In this document: positions 16,576 to 25,691 of the stretch, piece after piece | Layout of the letters: every line of letters begins with the position of its first letter | Position numbering within the stretch: position 1 is the first letter of the stretch | Source of the DNA: G963668605 sp963668605 | GTDB lineage: Bacteria > Acidobacteriota > Terriglobia > Bryobacterales > Bryobacteraceae | Direction of reading: 5' to 3' | NCBI GenBank assembly: GCA_963668605.1 | Contig: OY764903.1 | Coordinates: 5,084,001 to 5,148,000, forward strand | Length of the DNA: 64,000 nucleotides | Program-made: the position numbers and the translations under genes | The notes under the pieces: model-generated | The model's database searches: none | Seen by the model: the letters and a program-made list of their open reading frames with translations, nothing else | Told to the model about the DNA's origin: nothing

Positions 16576-17748
16576 ATGGCTTTTTCTGCTCCAACTGGAC
16601 ACCGCGGCACAGTGCTCTATGAACCCATCTGCCGTGACGAGGAACATGCTCCGGTGAATGCGGCACTGGCTGCGATGGTGTGCGCCGCATTTCCCGGCGA
16701 ACCAGCGCTGTTTCTCGGTGAGAAAAACCATGTCGATTGCGTTCGTTCGATACTGGCCGGCAACGCTCCGCCAGAACTGCAATGGGGTGATCTGGATGTC
16801 GCGCCGCGGCATGACTCGAACCCGAATGTGCATTTCCGCTCCGAATGGAGCTCATGCAGGGCTGCCTTGCGGCGCCGGGATGCGCTTGGGGCGCGGAGAT
16901 TGATTGCCTGCTGCGTTTCCGAACCCGGATTGGTTGCGTTGAAGGCTGCGCTGTGGCTGGGCCGCGGGCCGAGCATGGTCATTATCCACAGCGTGCTAAA
17001 TTCGCTTTTGTCCTCGCATAGCGGCATCCTCAAGCTGGCCGCTGGAACTCCACCCGGGTTGCGGCTTGTCGTGCTCGGCGAACACATCCAGGAGGAAACG
17101 CTGCGGCGGGTTCCGTCTCTGAAGGGCCGGCTCTTCGCGCTGCCGCATCCGTACCTGATGCCAGAGGGCGGCAGAGCCTCCGCGTTCCCAGAATCGGGCC
17201 CTGTCGATTTCAGCTATCTGGGCCTGGCTAGTCCGGGAAAAGGCTTCCCGCTTTTCTGCCGCATTGCGCAGGAGGTTCTCGGTAAAGATGCACTCCGGCC
17301 CGCCGCCGCACGCTTCCGGTTAGTCGGCGGAATTCGGTCGGAGGAGTTGCTCGCCTCCCTGCCCGCCACAGTGGAACTTCCCTGCGGCAAGAGCGCATTC
17401 ATTTCGCAAGCCTGCTACGGGGAACAGATGCTGCAAGCTACCTACACGGTATTTCCGTACCAGCGGCACGATTATGAGTTGGTGGCCAGTGGAGCGCTGT
17501 TCGACGCGCTGGTCGCCGTCAAACCCTGCATCGCTCTGCGCATTCCACTTTTTGAGAAATACTTCGAGACAATGGGCGACATTGGCTACCTCTGTGAAGA
17601 CGAAGCGGATTTGCTTCGTACCGTGCGCATGATTGTGGAAGAACGTCCGACGGAGCGCTACGCGCAACAATGCCGGAACATTCTCGAGCAGCGTGCCATG
17701 TTCTCTCCCGGCGTACTCGCACAGCGGCTGGCCGCGATCATTGGGTGA
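16576..17748 (+). CDS. Putative GT-B glycosyltransferase, divergent
   Basis: A 390-residue protein with no strong family signature in its N-terminal half. The C-terminal half looks like a donor domain of a GT-B enzyme: VDFSYLGLASPGKGFPLF (about 212-229), ARFRLVGGIRSEE (about 245), and a DALVAVKPCIALRIPLFEKYF segment (about 310-330) in the place of the usual donor-binding motif. It starts 119 bp from the divergent amidotransferase gene and lies 50 bp before a GT2 gene on the same strand. I infer glycosyl transfer from fold-like features and context; the substrate is unknown. Confidence 0.6.
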   Translation: MAFSAPTGHRGTVLYEPICRDEEHAPVNAALAAMVCAAFPGEPALFLGEKNHVDCVRSILAGNAPPELQWGDLDVAPRHDSNPNVHFRSEWSSCRAALRRRDALGARRLIACCVSEPGLVALKAALWLGRGPSMVIIHSVLNSLLSSHSGILKLAAGTPPGLRLVVLGEHIQEETLRRVPSLKGRLFALPHPYLMPEGGRASAFPESGPVDFSYLGLASPGKGFPLFCRIAQEVLGKDALRPAAARFRLVGGIRSEELLASLPATVELPCGKSAFISQACYGEQMLQATYTVFPYQRHDYELVASGALFDALVAVKPCIALRIPLFEKYFETMGDIGYLCEDEADLLRTVRMIVEERPTERYAQQCRNILEQRAMFSPGVLAQRLAAIIG

Positions 17749-17786
17749 GCGCAGCCACGCGCGAAAGGGATGCTCGATGAATCCTC

Positions 17787-17792
17787 TATACT
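17787..17792 (+). promoter_or_regulatory. -10-like TATACT before GT2 gene
   Basis: TATACT ends 6 nt before the GTG start at 17799, so a transcript from it would be essentially leaderless. The flanking text TCTATACT...AGAGTGAAT resembles 7862-7878. No -35 hexamer is visible 17 nt upstream. Confidence 0.3.
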
Positions 17793-17798
17793 GCAAGA

Positions 17799-18821
17799 GT
17801 GAATCCATCCGAACCGGGCGTGAGCGTCGTGATCTGCTGTCACAACGCGGCACAGCGCCTGCCCGTCACCATGGAACATCTCAGCAAGCAGGTTGTGCCC
17901 GACGGGATCGCCTGGGAGGTGTTGGTCGTCGACAACGGCTCGACGGACGGCACCGCGGAAGTTGCTCTTCAAGCCTGGACCGGGGATCCCCAAAAGCTAC
18001 GGGTGGTCCCGGAATCGCGGCCAGGGTTGATTTATGCCCGCATCAAAGGCTTCCAAACGTCTCGTTACGAATTTGTCAGTTTCGTGGATGACGACAACTG
18101 GGTTTGTAGGAATTGGGTTCACACTGTCTATGACGTGATGACCGCGTCTCCCCAAACCGGTGTTTGTTGCGGATTCAACGAAGCGCATTGTGAAATTCCC
18201 GCTCCCGGGTGGTTCAGCACCTGTTGCGGTGCGTATGCGATCAACACAGTGGACACCGAATTCGGCGACATCACAAACTCCTCGCAGTTGCCCTTCGGCG
18301 CGGGTATGACGATCCGGCGCGGCGCTTGGGATTCCCTTGCTGCGCGCGGTTTTGAGTTCATCCTAACGGGACGTCTCGGAAACCGCATCGTCTCCGGCGA
18401 GGATTGGGAACTTTGTACGGCCATCCGTCAGGCCGGCTGGCGCCTCTGGCGCGAACCGTCCCTCAAACTCGTGCACTTCATGGAAGCACGGCGGCTCACG
18501 TGGGCGTACTGCCGTAAGCTGTACCGCGCCGGCGGCGCTTCTTACGTCGGCCACGATATTTACCGGATCGCTATGGAACCGAAGCCTGCCAGCCTGCTCG
18601 GGCGCCTCCGCGAAACCTGGCAATGGCAGCTCTGGTACGTTTTCCAGCAGTTGCTGGCAGCGCCACGCCGCCTCTGGAATGCCATTGTGAGCAGCCGGGA
18701 AGGTGACCCGGATGTCCTCTGGCTGGAGAGCAGGCTGGGACGGATCTCGATGCTACTTGGATGGCGGAGTGAGTTCCGCCGCAACGTGCGGCGAGTTCGT
18801 TCGGCGCAATGGCGCCGCTGA
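17799..18821 (+). CDS. Glycosyltransferase family 2
   Basis: A 340-residue GT-A enzyme with a GTG start. VSVVICCHNAAQRL (about residues 8-21), VLVVDNGSTDGT (about 42-53) and the metal-binding FVSFVDDDNWV (about 92-102) are all present, and a GEDWEL segment (about 205) matches the catalytic-base region. The C-terminal 80 residues are basic and amphipathic and may touch the membrane. It closes the plus-strand half of the locus just upstream of the insertion sequence. Confidence 0.87.
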   Translation: MNPSEPGVSVVICCHNAAQRLPVTMEHLSKQVVPDGIAWEVLVVDNGSTDGTAEVALQAWTGDPQKLRVVPESRPGLIYARIKGFQTSRYEFVSFVDDDNWVCRNWVHTVYDVMTASPQTGVCCGFNEAHCEIPAPGWFSTCCGAYAINTVDTEFGDITNSSQLPFGAGMTIRRGAWDSLAARGFEFILTGRLGNRIVSGEDWELCTAIRQAGWRLWREPSLKLVHFMEARRLTWAYCRKLYRAGGASYVGHDIYRIAMEPKPASLLGRLRETWQWQLWYVFQQLLAAPRRLWNAIVSSREGDPDVLWLESRLGRISMLLGWRSEFRRNVRRVRSAQWRR

Positions 18822-18976
18822 AGCGTCTACAGCTTCTGTCCCGGACTAGCGGGAGTTTCCTAGGGCGATAGCGCTGCTTCCCCAGAAGATCATGGCACAA
18901 AAGGGGATATCACGCTCCCTTTTGTATATACGGAATTAGCAATCGACTGTGTGCCTGTTTCACATTTTAAGATCTT

Positions 18977-19008
18977 GATTGACAAGCAACTGTCAATCGA
19001 TGTATATA
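18977..19008 (+). promoter_or_regulatory. Transposase promoter with overlapping palindrome
   Basis: TTGACA (18979-18984) matches the sigma-70 -35 consensus and is followed after 18 nt by TATATA (19003-19008). The -35 box lies inside the left arm of a perfect 8-bp inverted repeat, GATTGACA (18977-18984) and TGTCAATC (18991-18998), with a 6-nt centre. Transcription would begin near 19015, so the mRNA would be leaderless or nearly so at ATG 19013/19017. The palindrome is well placed for a repressor. Confidence 0.55.
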
Positions 19009-19016
19009 CGTAATGA

Positions 19017-20684
19017 ATGGCTTCGCTTCAAGCCTACCAATCGCACGGCATCCGGTATTACCGGATCGTCGAATCGTTCCGCAAAGACGGCCAGCCATCG
19101 ATTCGCGTCCTGGCCCATCTGGGTCGCGTCGACGATATCCTGCAGCTTCATCAGCAGCACAACGAAGTGCCCGTGAGGGTCTCTTCGGTTTCCGCGGGCG
19201 CGGTGACGGCGCTTCACCAGTTGGTGCGGGAGTTCGACTTGGCCGGCCGGATCGACCGCGCCATTGCTCCGGATGGCGCGGTACAGGTTCGCGACGCATT
19301 GACCGTGGGCCAATCCTTGGCAGCCGCCATAATCGCGCGCGCCTGTGCGCCGCGCAGCAAACGTGCTTTTGCCGATTGGGCCAAGACAACATACCTGCCC
19401 GAGTTGATGCACTTCTCCGCCTCCGATCTGACGAGCCAGCATTTCTGGGATCAAATGAACGCCGTGCCCGTGGACCAGTTGGCGGTCATCGAACAGGAAC
19501 TGGTGCGCGCGGTGGTCGGCGTGGAGCAACTGCAATTGAAGGCGCTGGCCTATGACACGACTAACTTCTATACCCATATTGCCAGCACGAACCTGCGTCC
19601 GAAACTGCCCCAGCGCGGACACAACAAACAAGGCCGCTACGATCTCCGCCAGATGGGCTTGGCGCTGGTGGTCGATCAAGATACACAGTTGCCGTTGGCC
19701 CATGGTTTGTACGAAGGAGCGCGTTCGGACATGCGGACGTTTGCGGAGTTTCTCAAGCCCATCCGGCAACGGCTGCGCGCGTTGAGCGGCCAACCCGAGC
19801 AGCTCACCCTGGTCTTCGATGCCGGAGCGTCGTCGAAGCAGAACCTGGAAGGCATGCTGCATTACGTCACGGCGCTTCGTCCTTCCAATCACCTCGCTTT
19901 ACTTTCCGAAGCTGCCGGACAGCTGTCGGAAGTGCTCTTGTCCAACGGTGTTGCCGTTCGCGCCTGGCGAGTCCAACGAGTGGTTGCCGGAAAGCAACGG
20001 GAAGTAGTGGTGGTCTTCAGCCCACAACTTCATGAGGGGCAATTGCGGGGATTGCATCAGTCCATGGCGCGGAGTCAGCGCGAATTGCAGGAACTGGGAC
20101 AGCGTCCGCGACTGAGCGCCGAGGCGGCCAAACGGAAACTGGAGAAAATCCGCGGCCACCAATATCTGCGTTCCTTGCTGGGCTACAAAATCGACACCGG
20201 CGAACAAGGGGCCATGCGGATCTGCGTGTGGAGTGACTGGCAAGAGTACCAGCGGTTGATCACACGTTATTTCGGACTTCGCATCTTAATCACGGATCGC
20301 GCGGAGTGGAGCACAGCGCAAATCATCGAAGCCTATCGTGGGCAATCCAAAGTGGAAGCTGCGTTTCGCGATCTGAAGGATCCCCGCATGCTTTCCACCC
20401 GGCCACAGTTTCACTGGACCGATCAGAAGCTCCACGTGCACACTTTTATGTCCGTGACGGCCTATCTGCTGGTCACATTGCTGCACCGGCGCGCTACACA
20501 GAAAGCAGCATTTGAGGGCAGTTCCCGCCGATTGCTGGAAGCGTTGGCGGAAGTACGCTGTTGCCGGTTGATCGATATGACTGGCCGCAAGGGCAGGCCG
20601 CGCGTACGTTTGCAGATCGAAGAAATGGATGCGTCCAGGATGAAATTAGCCCGAGCACTTGGTGCGCTGCCCGCGATCCATTGA
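19017..20684 (+). CDS. IS1634-family DDE transposase
   Basis: A 555-residue transposase of full length for the family. The DDE catalytic residues appear as YDTTNFYTH (Asp near residue 180), VFDAGASSKQNLEGM (Asp near 266) and the signature YRGQSKVEAAFRDLKDP (Glu near 449), equivalent to the Y-R-E/G-Q...E...F pattern of IS4/IS1634 enzymes. The N-terminal region (YYRIVESFRKDGQP...LAHLGRVDD) is typical of IS1634 members. No frameshift or internal stop, so the element may still be active. Confidence 0.9.
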   Translation: MASLQAYQSHGIRYYRIVESFRKDGQPSIRVLAHLGRVDDILQLHQQHNEVPVRVSSVSAGAVTALHQLVREFDLAGRIDRAIAPDGAVQVRDALTVGQSLAAAIIARACAPRSKRAFADWAKTTYLPELMHFSASDLTSQHFWDQMNAVPVDQLAVIEQELVRAVVGVEQLQLKALAYDTTNFYTHIASTNLRPKLPQRGHNKQGRYDLRQMGLALVVDQDTQLPLAHGLYEGARSDMRTFAEFLKPIRQRLRALSGQPEQLTLVFDAGASSKQNLEGMLHYVTALRPSNHLALLSEAAGQLSEVLLSNGVAVRAWRVQRVVAGKQREVVVVFSPQLHEGQLRGLHQSMARSQRELQELGQRPRLSAEAAKRKLEKIRGHQYLRSLLGYKIDTGEQGAMRICVWSDWQEYQRLITRYFGLRILITDRAEWSTAQIIEAYRGQSKVEAAFRDLKDPRMLSTRPQFHWTDQKLHVHTFMSVTAYLLVTLLHRRATQKAAFEGSSRRLLEALAEVRCCRLIDMTGRKGRPRVRLQIEEMDASRMKLARALGALPAIH

Positions 20685-20687
20685 GTC

Positions 20688-20712
20688 GCGTGGTATATAC
20701 GGAACGCCACGC
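20688..20712 (+). terminator. Hairpin after transposase
   Basis: GCGTGG (20688-20693) pairs with CCACGC (20707-20712) around a 13-nt loop that contains most of the right-hand GTATATACGGAA copy. It could terminate transposase transcription or be part of the right end of the element. No T-run follows. Confidence 0.3.
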
Positions 20713-20746
20713 TATCTCCTTCACCCTGCAATACATCCCCGCCTTC

Positions 20747-23584
20747 TTACTCGCGCCGTAGGAAACTCCCGCTAGGCGCCCAGCGCCCGCTGAGCAACTG
20801 AACAGCGCGTTTGGTTCGGCTCGACAGCGAGTGGCCCGGGTCCGAGATCAACTTTTGCACTGCGCGCAGCCGTTCGCGCTCGTGCAGAAGTTCGGATTCC
20901 CGCGCCGCAAGCAGATTGCGGACCTGGCCGGTTTCGGCGGAGAGCCGTTCCGACTGGCCTTTGGCCGCCGTCGCGTTGGCCTGCGCCTGCACGACGGCGT
21001 GCGAAAGTTGCCGGATCAGCGCATCGCGCTCTTCGAGATCCTGCTCCAGGTTGCGCTCGTCGGCTTTCGCTTCCGTGAGGATCAAGGCGGCCTGTTCCGG
21101 CGAGCGCCAGCCGCATTCGAGTTCAATCGTCGCGCCGTTCTGCAATTGCGCCAGCGCGGCCTCGCCCAGCGGCAGGCTGAAGTATGGATCCGAACCGCTC
21201 AGATACGTCAGCACACCGGGCTCTCCTCCGGGGTTGCGCACCAGGAAGTGGATCTGATTCTGCAGAGTCTCTCGCAGGCTCTTCGCCTGGCAATCCCAGC
21301 TCCAAACGCACTGCTCGCGCACATCCAAAACGCGTAGGCTGTAGATCGCGAGAAAGCCAGGCCGGTCGGTCACGTCGAGGCGTAACTGGCCCGGCGCGAC
21401 GGGTTGCGGAGGAAGGTTGAGGCTGATCAATTGGCGCCGCTCGCCGAGACGTGTGCGCACGATGCAACTGGCGGACTCTTCAAAATGGCCGTTGGCGGGG
21501 CGCCAGAACAACTGGCAATGCGTAAGCACACCTTCGTCGGCCAACCCGCGCGTGGCGCGGCAGAAATAGGCCTTGGACGACAGATCCCCGGCGCCTAGCA
21601 GCCGAGCGTATTCGGCCAACATGCCGGACATCTGCGGAACACGCAGGTTGCGCAGGCGTTCATGCACGGCAACCAGCGGTCTGCGATCGGACGCCAGACG
21701 CCCCAAGCGCTCGATAATCGCGTCCGCCTGCGCCGGCACGAGAAAACCGGTGACGCCGTCTTCGATGCGATCGACAAAGCTGCCCGTTCGCGTGGCCACG
21801 GGCGGAATGCCAAGTTGCAGCAGTTCCTGCAGCGTATAGCTGAACGTTTCCGGGACGACGGAGAGCAGCAAGCCTAGATCCGGCCGGATCTCGTCGGCGA
21901 TGCGTGGCAGATCCTCCCAGCGGTATCCGGGTATCACGCTGATGCCCGCGGCGCCGGCGAACGGGTTGCCGTATGGTCCGCAACCCAGAAGAAAAAGCTC
22001 GGCGAAGTCCACCAGCCGCTCCTGCATCTCTTGCAGCAACGCCTGTCCCTTGTTGGGAGCCAAGCTGCCCAGCACGAGGATGCGCAACGGCCGCGCCGCA
22101 TCCGTTGCCGGCGCGATAGGTGCGCCATCCACAAGGCGTGTGCCGTGCGGCACGACGCTCCAGAAAGCCTCAAGCTCCGGCATCAGACGCAGCGAGTTGT
22201 CGCGAACCGAAGGCGAGGGAGCCACAAGGTTGACGCCCGACGAGCGGATCGCTTCCACGAAGCCCTCGCGAAGCGCGAGCCAACTCGACGGCGGAAGGTT
22301 GTCGAAAAAGCGATTGTGCGGATTCTCCGCCGTGCAAGCCACAAGTTCGTCCGGAGTGCACGAGGCGCAGGTCTTTCCAAACGTGATGTTGAGTGCGGGG
22401 CAGAACGGATAGTAGTCGTGGCAGACCATCAGCGATGGCGCAGCGCTCCGCAAAGCATCGAGAGAATGGCCGATCAGCGACGACACGATCAGCGCCTCTA
22501 CGCCATAACGATCCATGATCTCCGAGAGAATCGCGCGGTAGCCGGCGTGTGTCGTATCGGTGGCTTTGATGCCGGGCGAAAGCGTCCAACGCTGCACCGG
22601 CTTGCGCTCGGTGATGTCGCGGTAGAGGCACAATTCCAAGCCGCAGATCCCGTTGGGGCCACTGGAACGCAGGATCAGATTCTGGTGTCTGTGGTCGGCG
22701 CGGCAGTACTCCTGCAACCAGCGGTCAATGCCTCCGCCCCAGCTATGCGTGATGTGCAGATGGCGCGGCATCATCTGCATCCGCACCGCTCCGGCCGCTT
22801 GCGGACTCAGCCCGAGCAGGTCGTTCTGAACCCTGCCCCGCAGCGTCTTGATCGCGGCCGCGGGAATCGGACCGCCGCTCTTGCGAGCCACCGGTACGGC
22901 CGCTTTGGGACGGCGCGGCTCTTCGAGCGGCGCTCCCAGGAACACGTGATCCGCCAGCAGGTGGGAGTAGCGCAACGCCCGCGTTGCCGCCAGAAACCAC
23001 GCCGGATTGCGGTCGCCGGCAGCGCAGCCGGACTGCGCGACGGCGTCGTCAATGGCTTGGCCGCACACATACACACAGTCATCGAGAAACTCGGTGATGT
23101 CCGGTGTCTCGAGGTTGCAGTAGGCGTAGCACAACCTGTCGAGCAGCTCGACGTTCTGCAATCGTTCTTCAGGAATCCGGTCCGCCATACGGCGCAGGTG
23201 CAGACTCGTATCGACACCGCGTTCGCACAAAGGCGACACGGTGGCAACGCCGGGTTTGAGTCGGGCCGTCCAGGCCAGGCGCACGTCCCAGTAGAGCGGC
23301 AAGCGCACGCCGGGTCTGACGAAAATAAAGTCTTCGGCTGGCGATTGAGCCAGAATCGCAGCGAAAGCATCGTCGTGGCGGGCGCCTTCAATTTCGACGA
23401 GAGAAAACCGGCCGGCGATCTCCACCTTGTCTTTCAACGGTTCTAGTGCTCCGGCATTCCCGATCAGAACGAGGCTGGAATGCCGGTACGACTTTTCGGC
23501 AAGGTCGGTTGCCGTGGCGGTCGCAAGAAACAGATCCGCCGCCGTGACGGACAGGAAGATCCGGTAGTTAGGCTGTTCGCTCAT
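20747..23584 (-). CDS. Very large glycosyltransferase (GT4) with C-terminal coiled coil
   Basis: A 945-residue protein. Residues 1-260 form a non-catalytic N-terminal region with a GT-like Asp/Arg pattern; 275-660 hold a GT4 unit with HSWGGGIDRWLQEY (about 282), LVLGSLAPNKGQ (about 515) and PETFSYTLQELLQLGIPPVAT (about 588-608); 690-860 is a beta-rich region; and 860-920 is a heptad-rich coiled coil (LEQDLEERDALIRQLSH and following). The long extra regions are unusual for a single glycosyltransferase and suggest an acceptor-binding or scaffold role. It starts 2 bp after the stop of the upstream glycosyltransferase gene and ends the gmd-fcl-led operon. Confidence 0.8.
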   Translation of the reverse strand: MSEQPNYRIFLSVTAADLFLATATATDLAEKSYRHSSLVLIGNAGALEPLKDKVEIAGRFSLVEIEGARHDDAFAAILAQSPAEDFIFVRPGVRLPLYWDVRLAWTARLKPGVATVSPLCERGVDTSLHLRRMADRIPEERLQNVELLDRLCYAYCNLETPDITEFLDDCVYVCGQAIDDAVAQSGCAAGDRNPAWFLAATRALRYSHLLADHVFLGAPLEEPRRPKAAVPVARKSGGPIPAAAIKTLRGRVQNDLLGLSPQAAGAVRMQMMPRHLHITHSWGGGIDRWLQEYCRADHRHQNLILRSSGPNGICGLELCLYRDITERKPVQRWTLSPGIKATDTTHAGYRAILSEIMDRYGVEALIVSSLIGHSLDALRSAAPSLMVCHDYYPFCPALNITFGKTCASCTPDELVACTAENPHNRFFDNLPPSSWLALREGFVEAIRSSGVNLVAPSPSVRDNSLRLMPELEAFWSVVPHGTRLVDGAPIAPATDAARPLRILVLGSLAPNKGQALLQEMQERLVDFAELFLLGCGPYGNPFAGAAGISVIPGYRWEDLPRIADEIRPDLGLLLSVVPETFSYTLQELLQLGIPPVATRTGSFVDRIEDGVTGFLVPAQADAIIERLGRLASDRRPLVAVHERLRNLRVPQMSGMLAEYARLLGAGDLSSKAYFCRATRGLADEGVLTHCQLFWRPANGHFEESASCIVRTRLGERRQLISLNLPPQPVAPGQLRLDVTDRPGFLAIYSLRVLDVREQCVWSWDCQAKSLRETLQNQIHFLVRNPGGEPGVLTYLSGSDPYFSLPLGEAALAQLQNGATIELECGWRSPEQAALILTEAKADERNLEQDLEERDALIRQLSHAVVQAQANATAAKGQSERLSAETGQVRNLLAARESELLHERERLRAVQKLISDPGHSLSSRTKRAVQLLSGRWAPSGSFLRRE

Positions 23585-23586
23585 CG

Positions 23587-24654
23587 CTATCTCGAGCTGT
23601 TTGCACGACTGCGGTTGAGTCTGTTCTCAATCGTATCCCGATACCAGTCGAGATAGGAGTGGGACTTGTCGGCCGTTGAGTAAGGATTCGGAAACGCCTC
23701 CTGCAAATCGGGCCGTGTCCGGTACAACACGCGCTCCGCGTCCGCAATCAATTCGCCGTTATCGTAACAGCAATAGGCCCACGGCAGCATCGAAAACTGG
23801 CGCTGGCCCATACGCTCGCACTCCGCCAGGTACCAGGAGCGCAGTTCGAATAGCGCGGGCATCGCGGCGCCGTATTTGGCCAACATCGTCTCCTGCGCCC
23901 CGCTGTCGAGCCCGGAAAAATGATAGAAAACGACAGGCGTGCCATTCACAGTGACGCCTTCGTCCAACGAGCCCGCCACGCGGCGGTGCGTCAGGTTCCA
24001 CGTGCAGACATTGTATTCGGCGTCGCGCAGAATCGCGGTGCCGGGGAAATAGACCGGCGCCAGATCCATCCACCGCTGGTCCGTAAACATCCCCGCGGCG
24101 ATATCGTCGTAGCAAAAATGCTCCAGCCGGGCAGCCCACCATGCGGCGAAGCGGACACCTTCGACGCAGTTCTTCACGCCTAGAAAACCGAGATTGAAAA
24201 TGCCGTGACGCAACACCGAGAGTTCGTTGTCCAGAATCGCATCGAGCGTCTCTTCCGGCTCGCAGAGGTGCGGCGTCAGCAGAATCGAGCCCGTCTCGAA
24301 GCGCCCGAGCAGAGCATCAAGACCGGCGAGCACGACAATATCGGGGTCGAAGTAGAGAACCTCCGTGCAACCGGGCATCTCGAGAATCCGGCGCAGCGCG
24401 AGGCCCTTGACGCCCGTCGTGGTCTCGACCAACGTATGCGGAAAGGTCCAGCGTTCCCAGTTTTCCGGAATCAGCTCACAGAGAGTGAGGATGGAGTCGA
24501 ACGGTTCCCGCTCCAGGTCCAATGCGACGGGAACCGAATCGGATAGGACAAGGTGGAAAACCGCATCCGGGTGAAATCGCTTTACGCCGTACGCCAGCAC
24601 CCGCGCTTTCGGTATGTAATTCGCCGCAACGCTAGTGTAGAAGTGTGTGGCCAT
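23587..24654 (-). CDS. GT8-like nucleotide-sugar glycosyltransferase
   Basis: A 355-residue GT-A-like protein. It has the start pattern FYTSVAANYIPKARVLAYGVKR, an acidic DxD-type metal site in VLYFDPDIVVL (about residues 96-106), and GIFNLGFLGVKN (about 148-159), all usual in GT8-related enzymes that work on surface glycans. It is encoded between fcl and the 945-residue glycosyltransferase, with gaps of 50 and 2 bp, so it belongs to the same transcription unit. GDP-fucose made by the two upstream genes is a natural but unproven donor for one of these enzymes. Confidence 0.75.
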   Translation of the reverse strand: MATHFYTSVAANYIPKARVLAYGVKRFHPDAVFHLVLSDSVPVALDLEREPFDSILTLCELIPENWERWTFPHTLVETTTGVKGLALRRILEMPGCTEVLYFDPDIVVLAGLDALLGRFETGSILLTPHLCEPEETLDAILDNELSVLRHGIFNLGFLGVKNCVEGVRFAAWWAARLEHFCYDDIAAGMFTDQRWMDLAPVYFPGTAILRDAEYNVCTWNLTHRRVAGSLDEGVTVNGTPVVFYHFSGLDSGAQETMLAKYGAAMPALFELRSWYLAECERMGQRQFSMLPWAYCCYDNGELIADAERVLYRTRPDLQEAFPNPYSTADKSHSYLDWYRDTIENRLNRSRANSSR

Positions 24655-24704
24655 CCGCGGAGACCAGTTCCCAGTTTACTGTGCGTCAGGGGCAGCGGCC
24701 ACTT

Positions 24705-25691
24705 TCAGCGCCGCTCCAAAAAGTACGCGTAGAAATCCGCCAAGCCCCTGCGCAGTTCGATCCTCGGCTGCCAGCCCAGTGACCTCAGACGGCTGCTATC
24801 GAGCAGCTTGCGCGGCGTGCCGTCCGGTTTAGTAGCGTCCCACTCGATGGAGCCTTTGAAGCCGACCACCTCGCGTAGCGTTTCGGCCAGTTCACGTATG
24901 CTAAGGTCTTGGCCAAATCCAACATTCAACAGCGGCGGTTCAGTCTGTGAAGCGCACAGCGGGTTGTAGTGTTCCTTGGGCAGCGAGACCAGGAACAGCG
25001 CCGCGGCAGCCAGGTCGTCACTGTGCAGAAATTCGCGTCGCGGACTCCCGCTGCCCCACACGGTCACCGTCTCACTTCCGGCCACCTTCGCCTCGTGAAA
25101 CTTGCGCAGCAAGGCGGGCAACACGTGGCTGGTCTTCAGGTCGAAGTTGTCACCGGGGCCGTAGAGATTCGTGGGCATGACGGCCAGATAACGCACACCA
25201 TACTGTCGATTGTAGGCCCAGCACATCTCGATACCGGCGATCTTCGCGACAGCGTAGGCCCGATTGGTCGCCTCCAACGGGCCGGTCAGCAGGTATTCCT
25301 CTTTGATTGGTTGCGGGCAATCGCGCGGATAGATGCAAGAGGAACCCAGGAACAGCAGCCGTTCGACGCCGGCGCGCCAGCTCTCATGAATGACGTTGGT
25401 CTGGATCTCGAGATTCTGCTGGATGAACTCGCCCGGGTAGCTCTCGTTCGCCAGAATGCCGCCGACCTTCGCGGCGCAAAGAAAAACACACTCCGGGCGG
25501 GTCTCTTCAAACAGCCGGCCGACGGCGGAGCGGTCACACAGGTCGACATCTTCACGGCCGCGCAGAATCAGATTATTGTAGCCCTCGGCTTCGAGCAACC
25601 GCAGCACCGCGGATCCAACCAGACCACGATGTCCGGCCACGAAGATTCTCGAGCTCTTGCGGAGTCCACGCGAAGTTTGGCTGTCATTCAT
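24705..25691 (-). CDS. fcl: GDP-L-fucose synthase
   Basis: A 328-residue extended SDR that converts GDP-4-keto-6-deoxy-mannose to GDP-L-fucose by epimerisation and NADPH reduction. Key segments are GHRGLVGSAV (about residues 19-28), AAKVGGILAN, GSSCIYPRDCPQPIKEE with the catalytic Ser, and YAVAK with the Tyr/Lys pair (about 145-149). Length and motifs match WcaG/Fcl. Its start codon overlaps the end of gmd by 8 bp, which is the usual coupling of these consecutive pathway steps. Confidence 0.93.
   Translation of the reverse strand: MNDSQTSRGLRKSSRIFVAGHRGLVGSAVLRLLEAEGYNNLILRGREDVDLCDRSAVGRLFEETRPECVFLCAAKVGGILANESYPGEFIQQNLEIQTNVIHESWRAGVERLLFLGSSCIYPRDCPQPIKEEYLLTGPLEATNRAYAVAKIAGIEMCWAYNRQYGVRYLAVMPTNLYGPGDNFDLKTSHVLPALLRKFHEAKVAGSETVTVWGSGSPRREFLHSDDLAAAALFLVSLPKEHYNPLCASQTEPPLLNVGFGQDLSIRELAETLREVVGFKGSIEWDATKPDGTPRKLLDSSRLRSLGWQPRIELRRGLADFYAYFLERR

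Larger units (their letters stand above)
18924..20704 (+). mobile_element. IS1634-like insertion sequence (ends approximate)
   Basis: A single transposase gene is flanked by 12-bp direct repeats GTATATACGGAA at 18924-18935 and 20693-20704. A third partial copy, GTATATACG, lies at 19002-19010 just before the transposase start. I could not recognise convincing terminal inverted repeats, so these coordinates mark the direct repeats, which could be target duplications or part of the ends. The element sits between the convergent ends of a GT2 gene and a large glycosyltransferase gene and interrupts neither. Confidence 0.6.

Noticed and set aside
22031..23446. 471-codon plus-strand open frame
   Set aside because: Arg/His/Gln-rich antisense shadow of the 945-residue glycosyltransferase; no ribosome site or family pattern.
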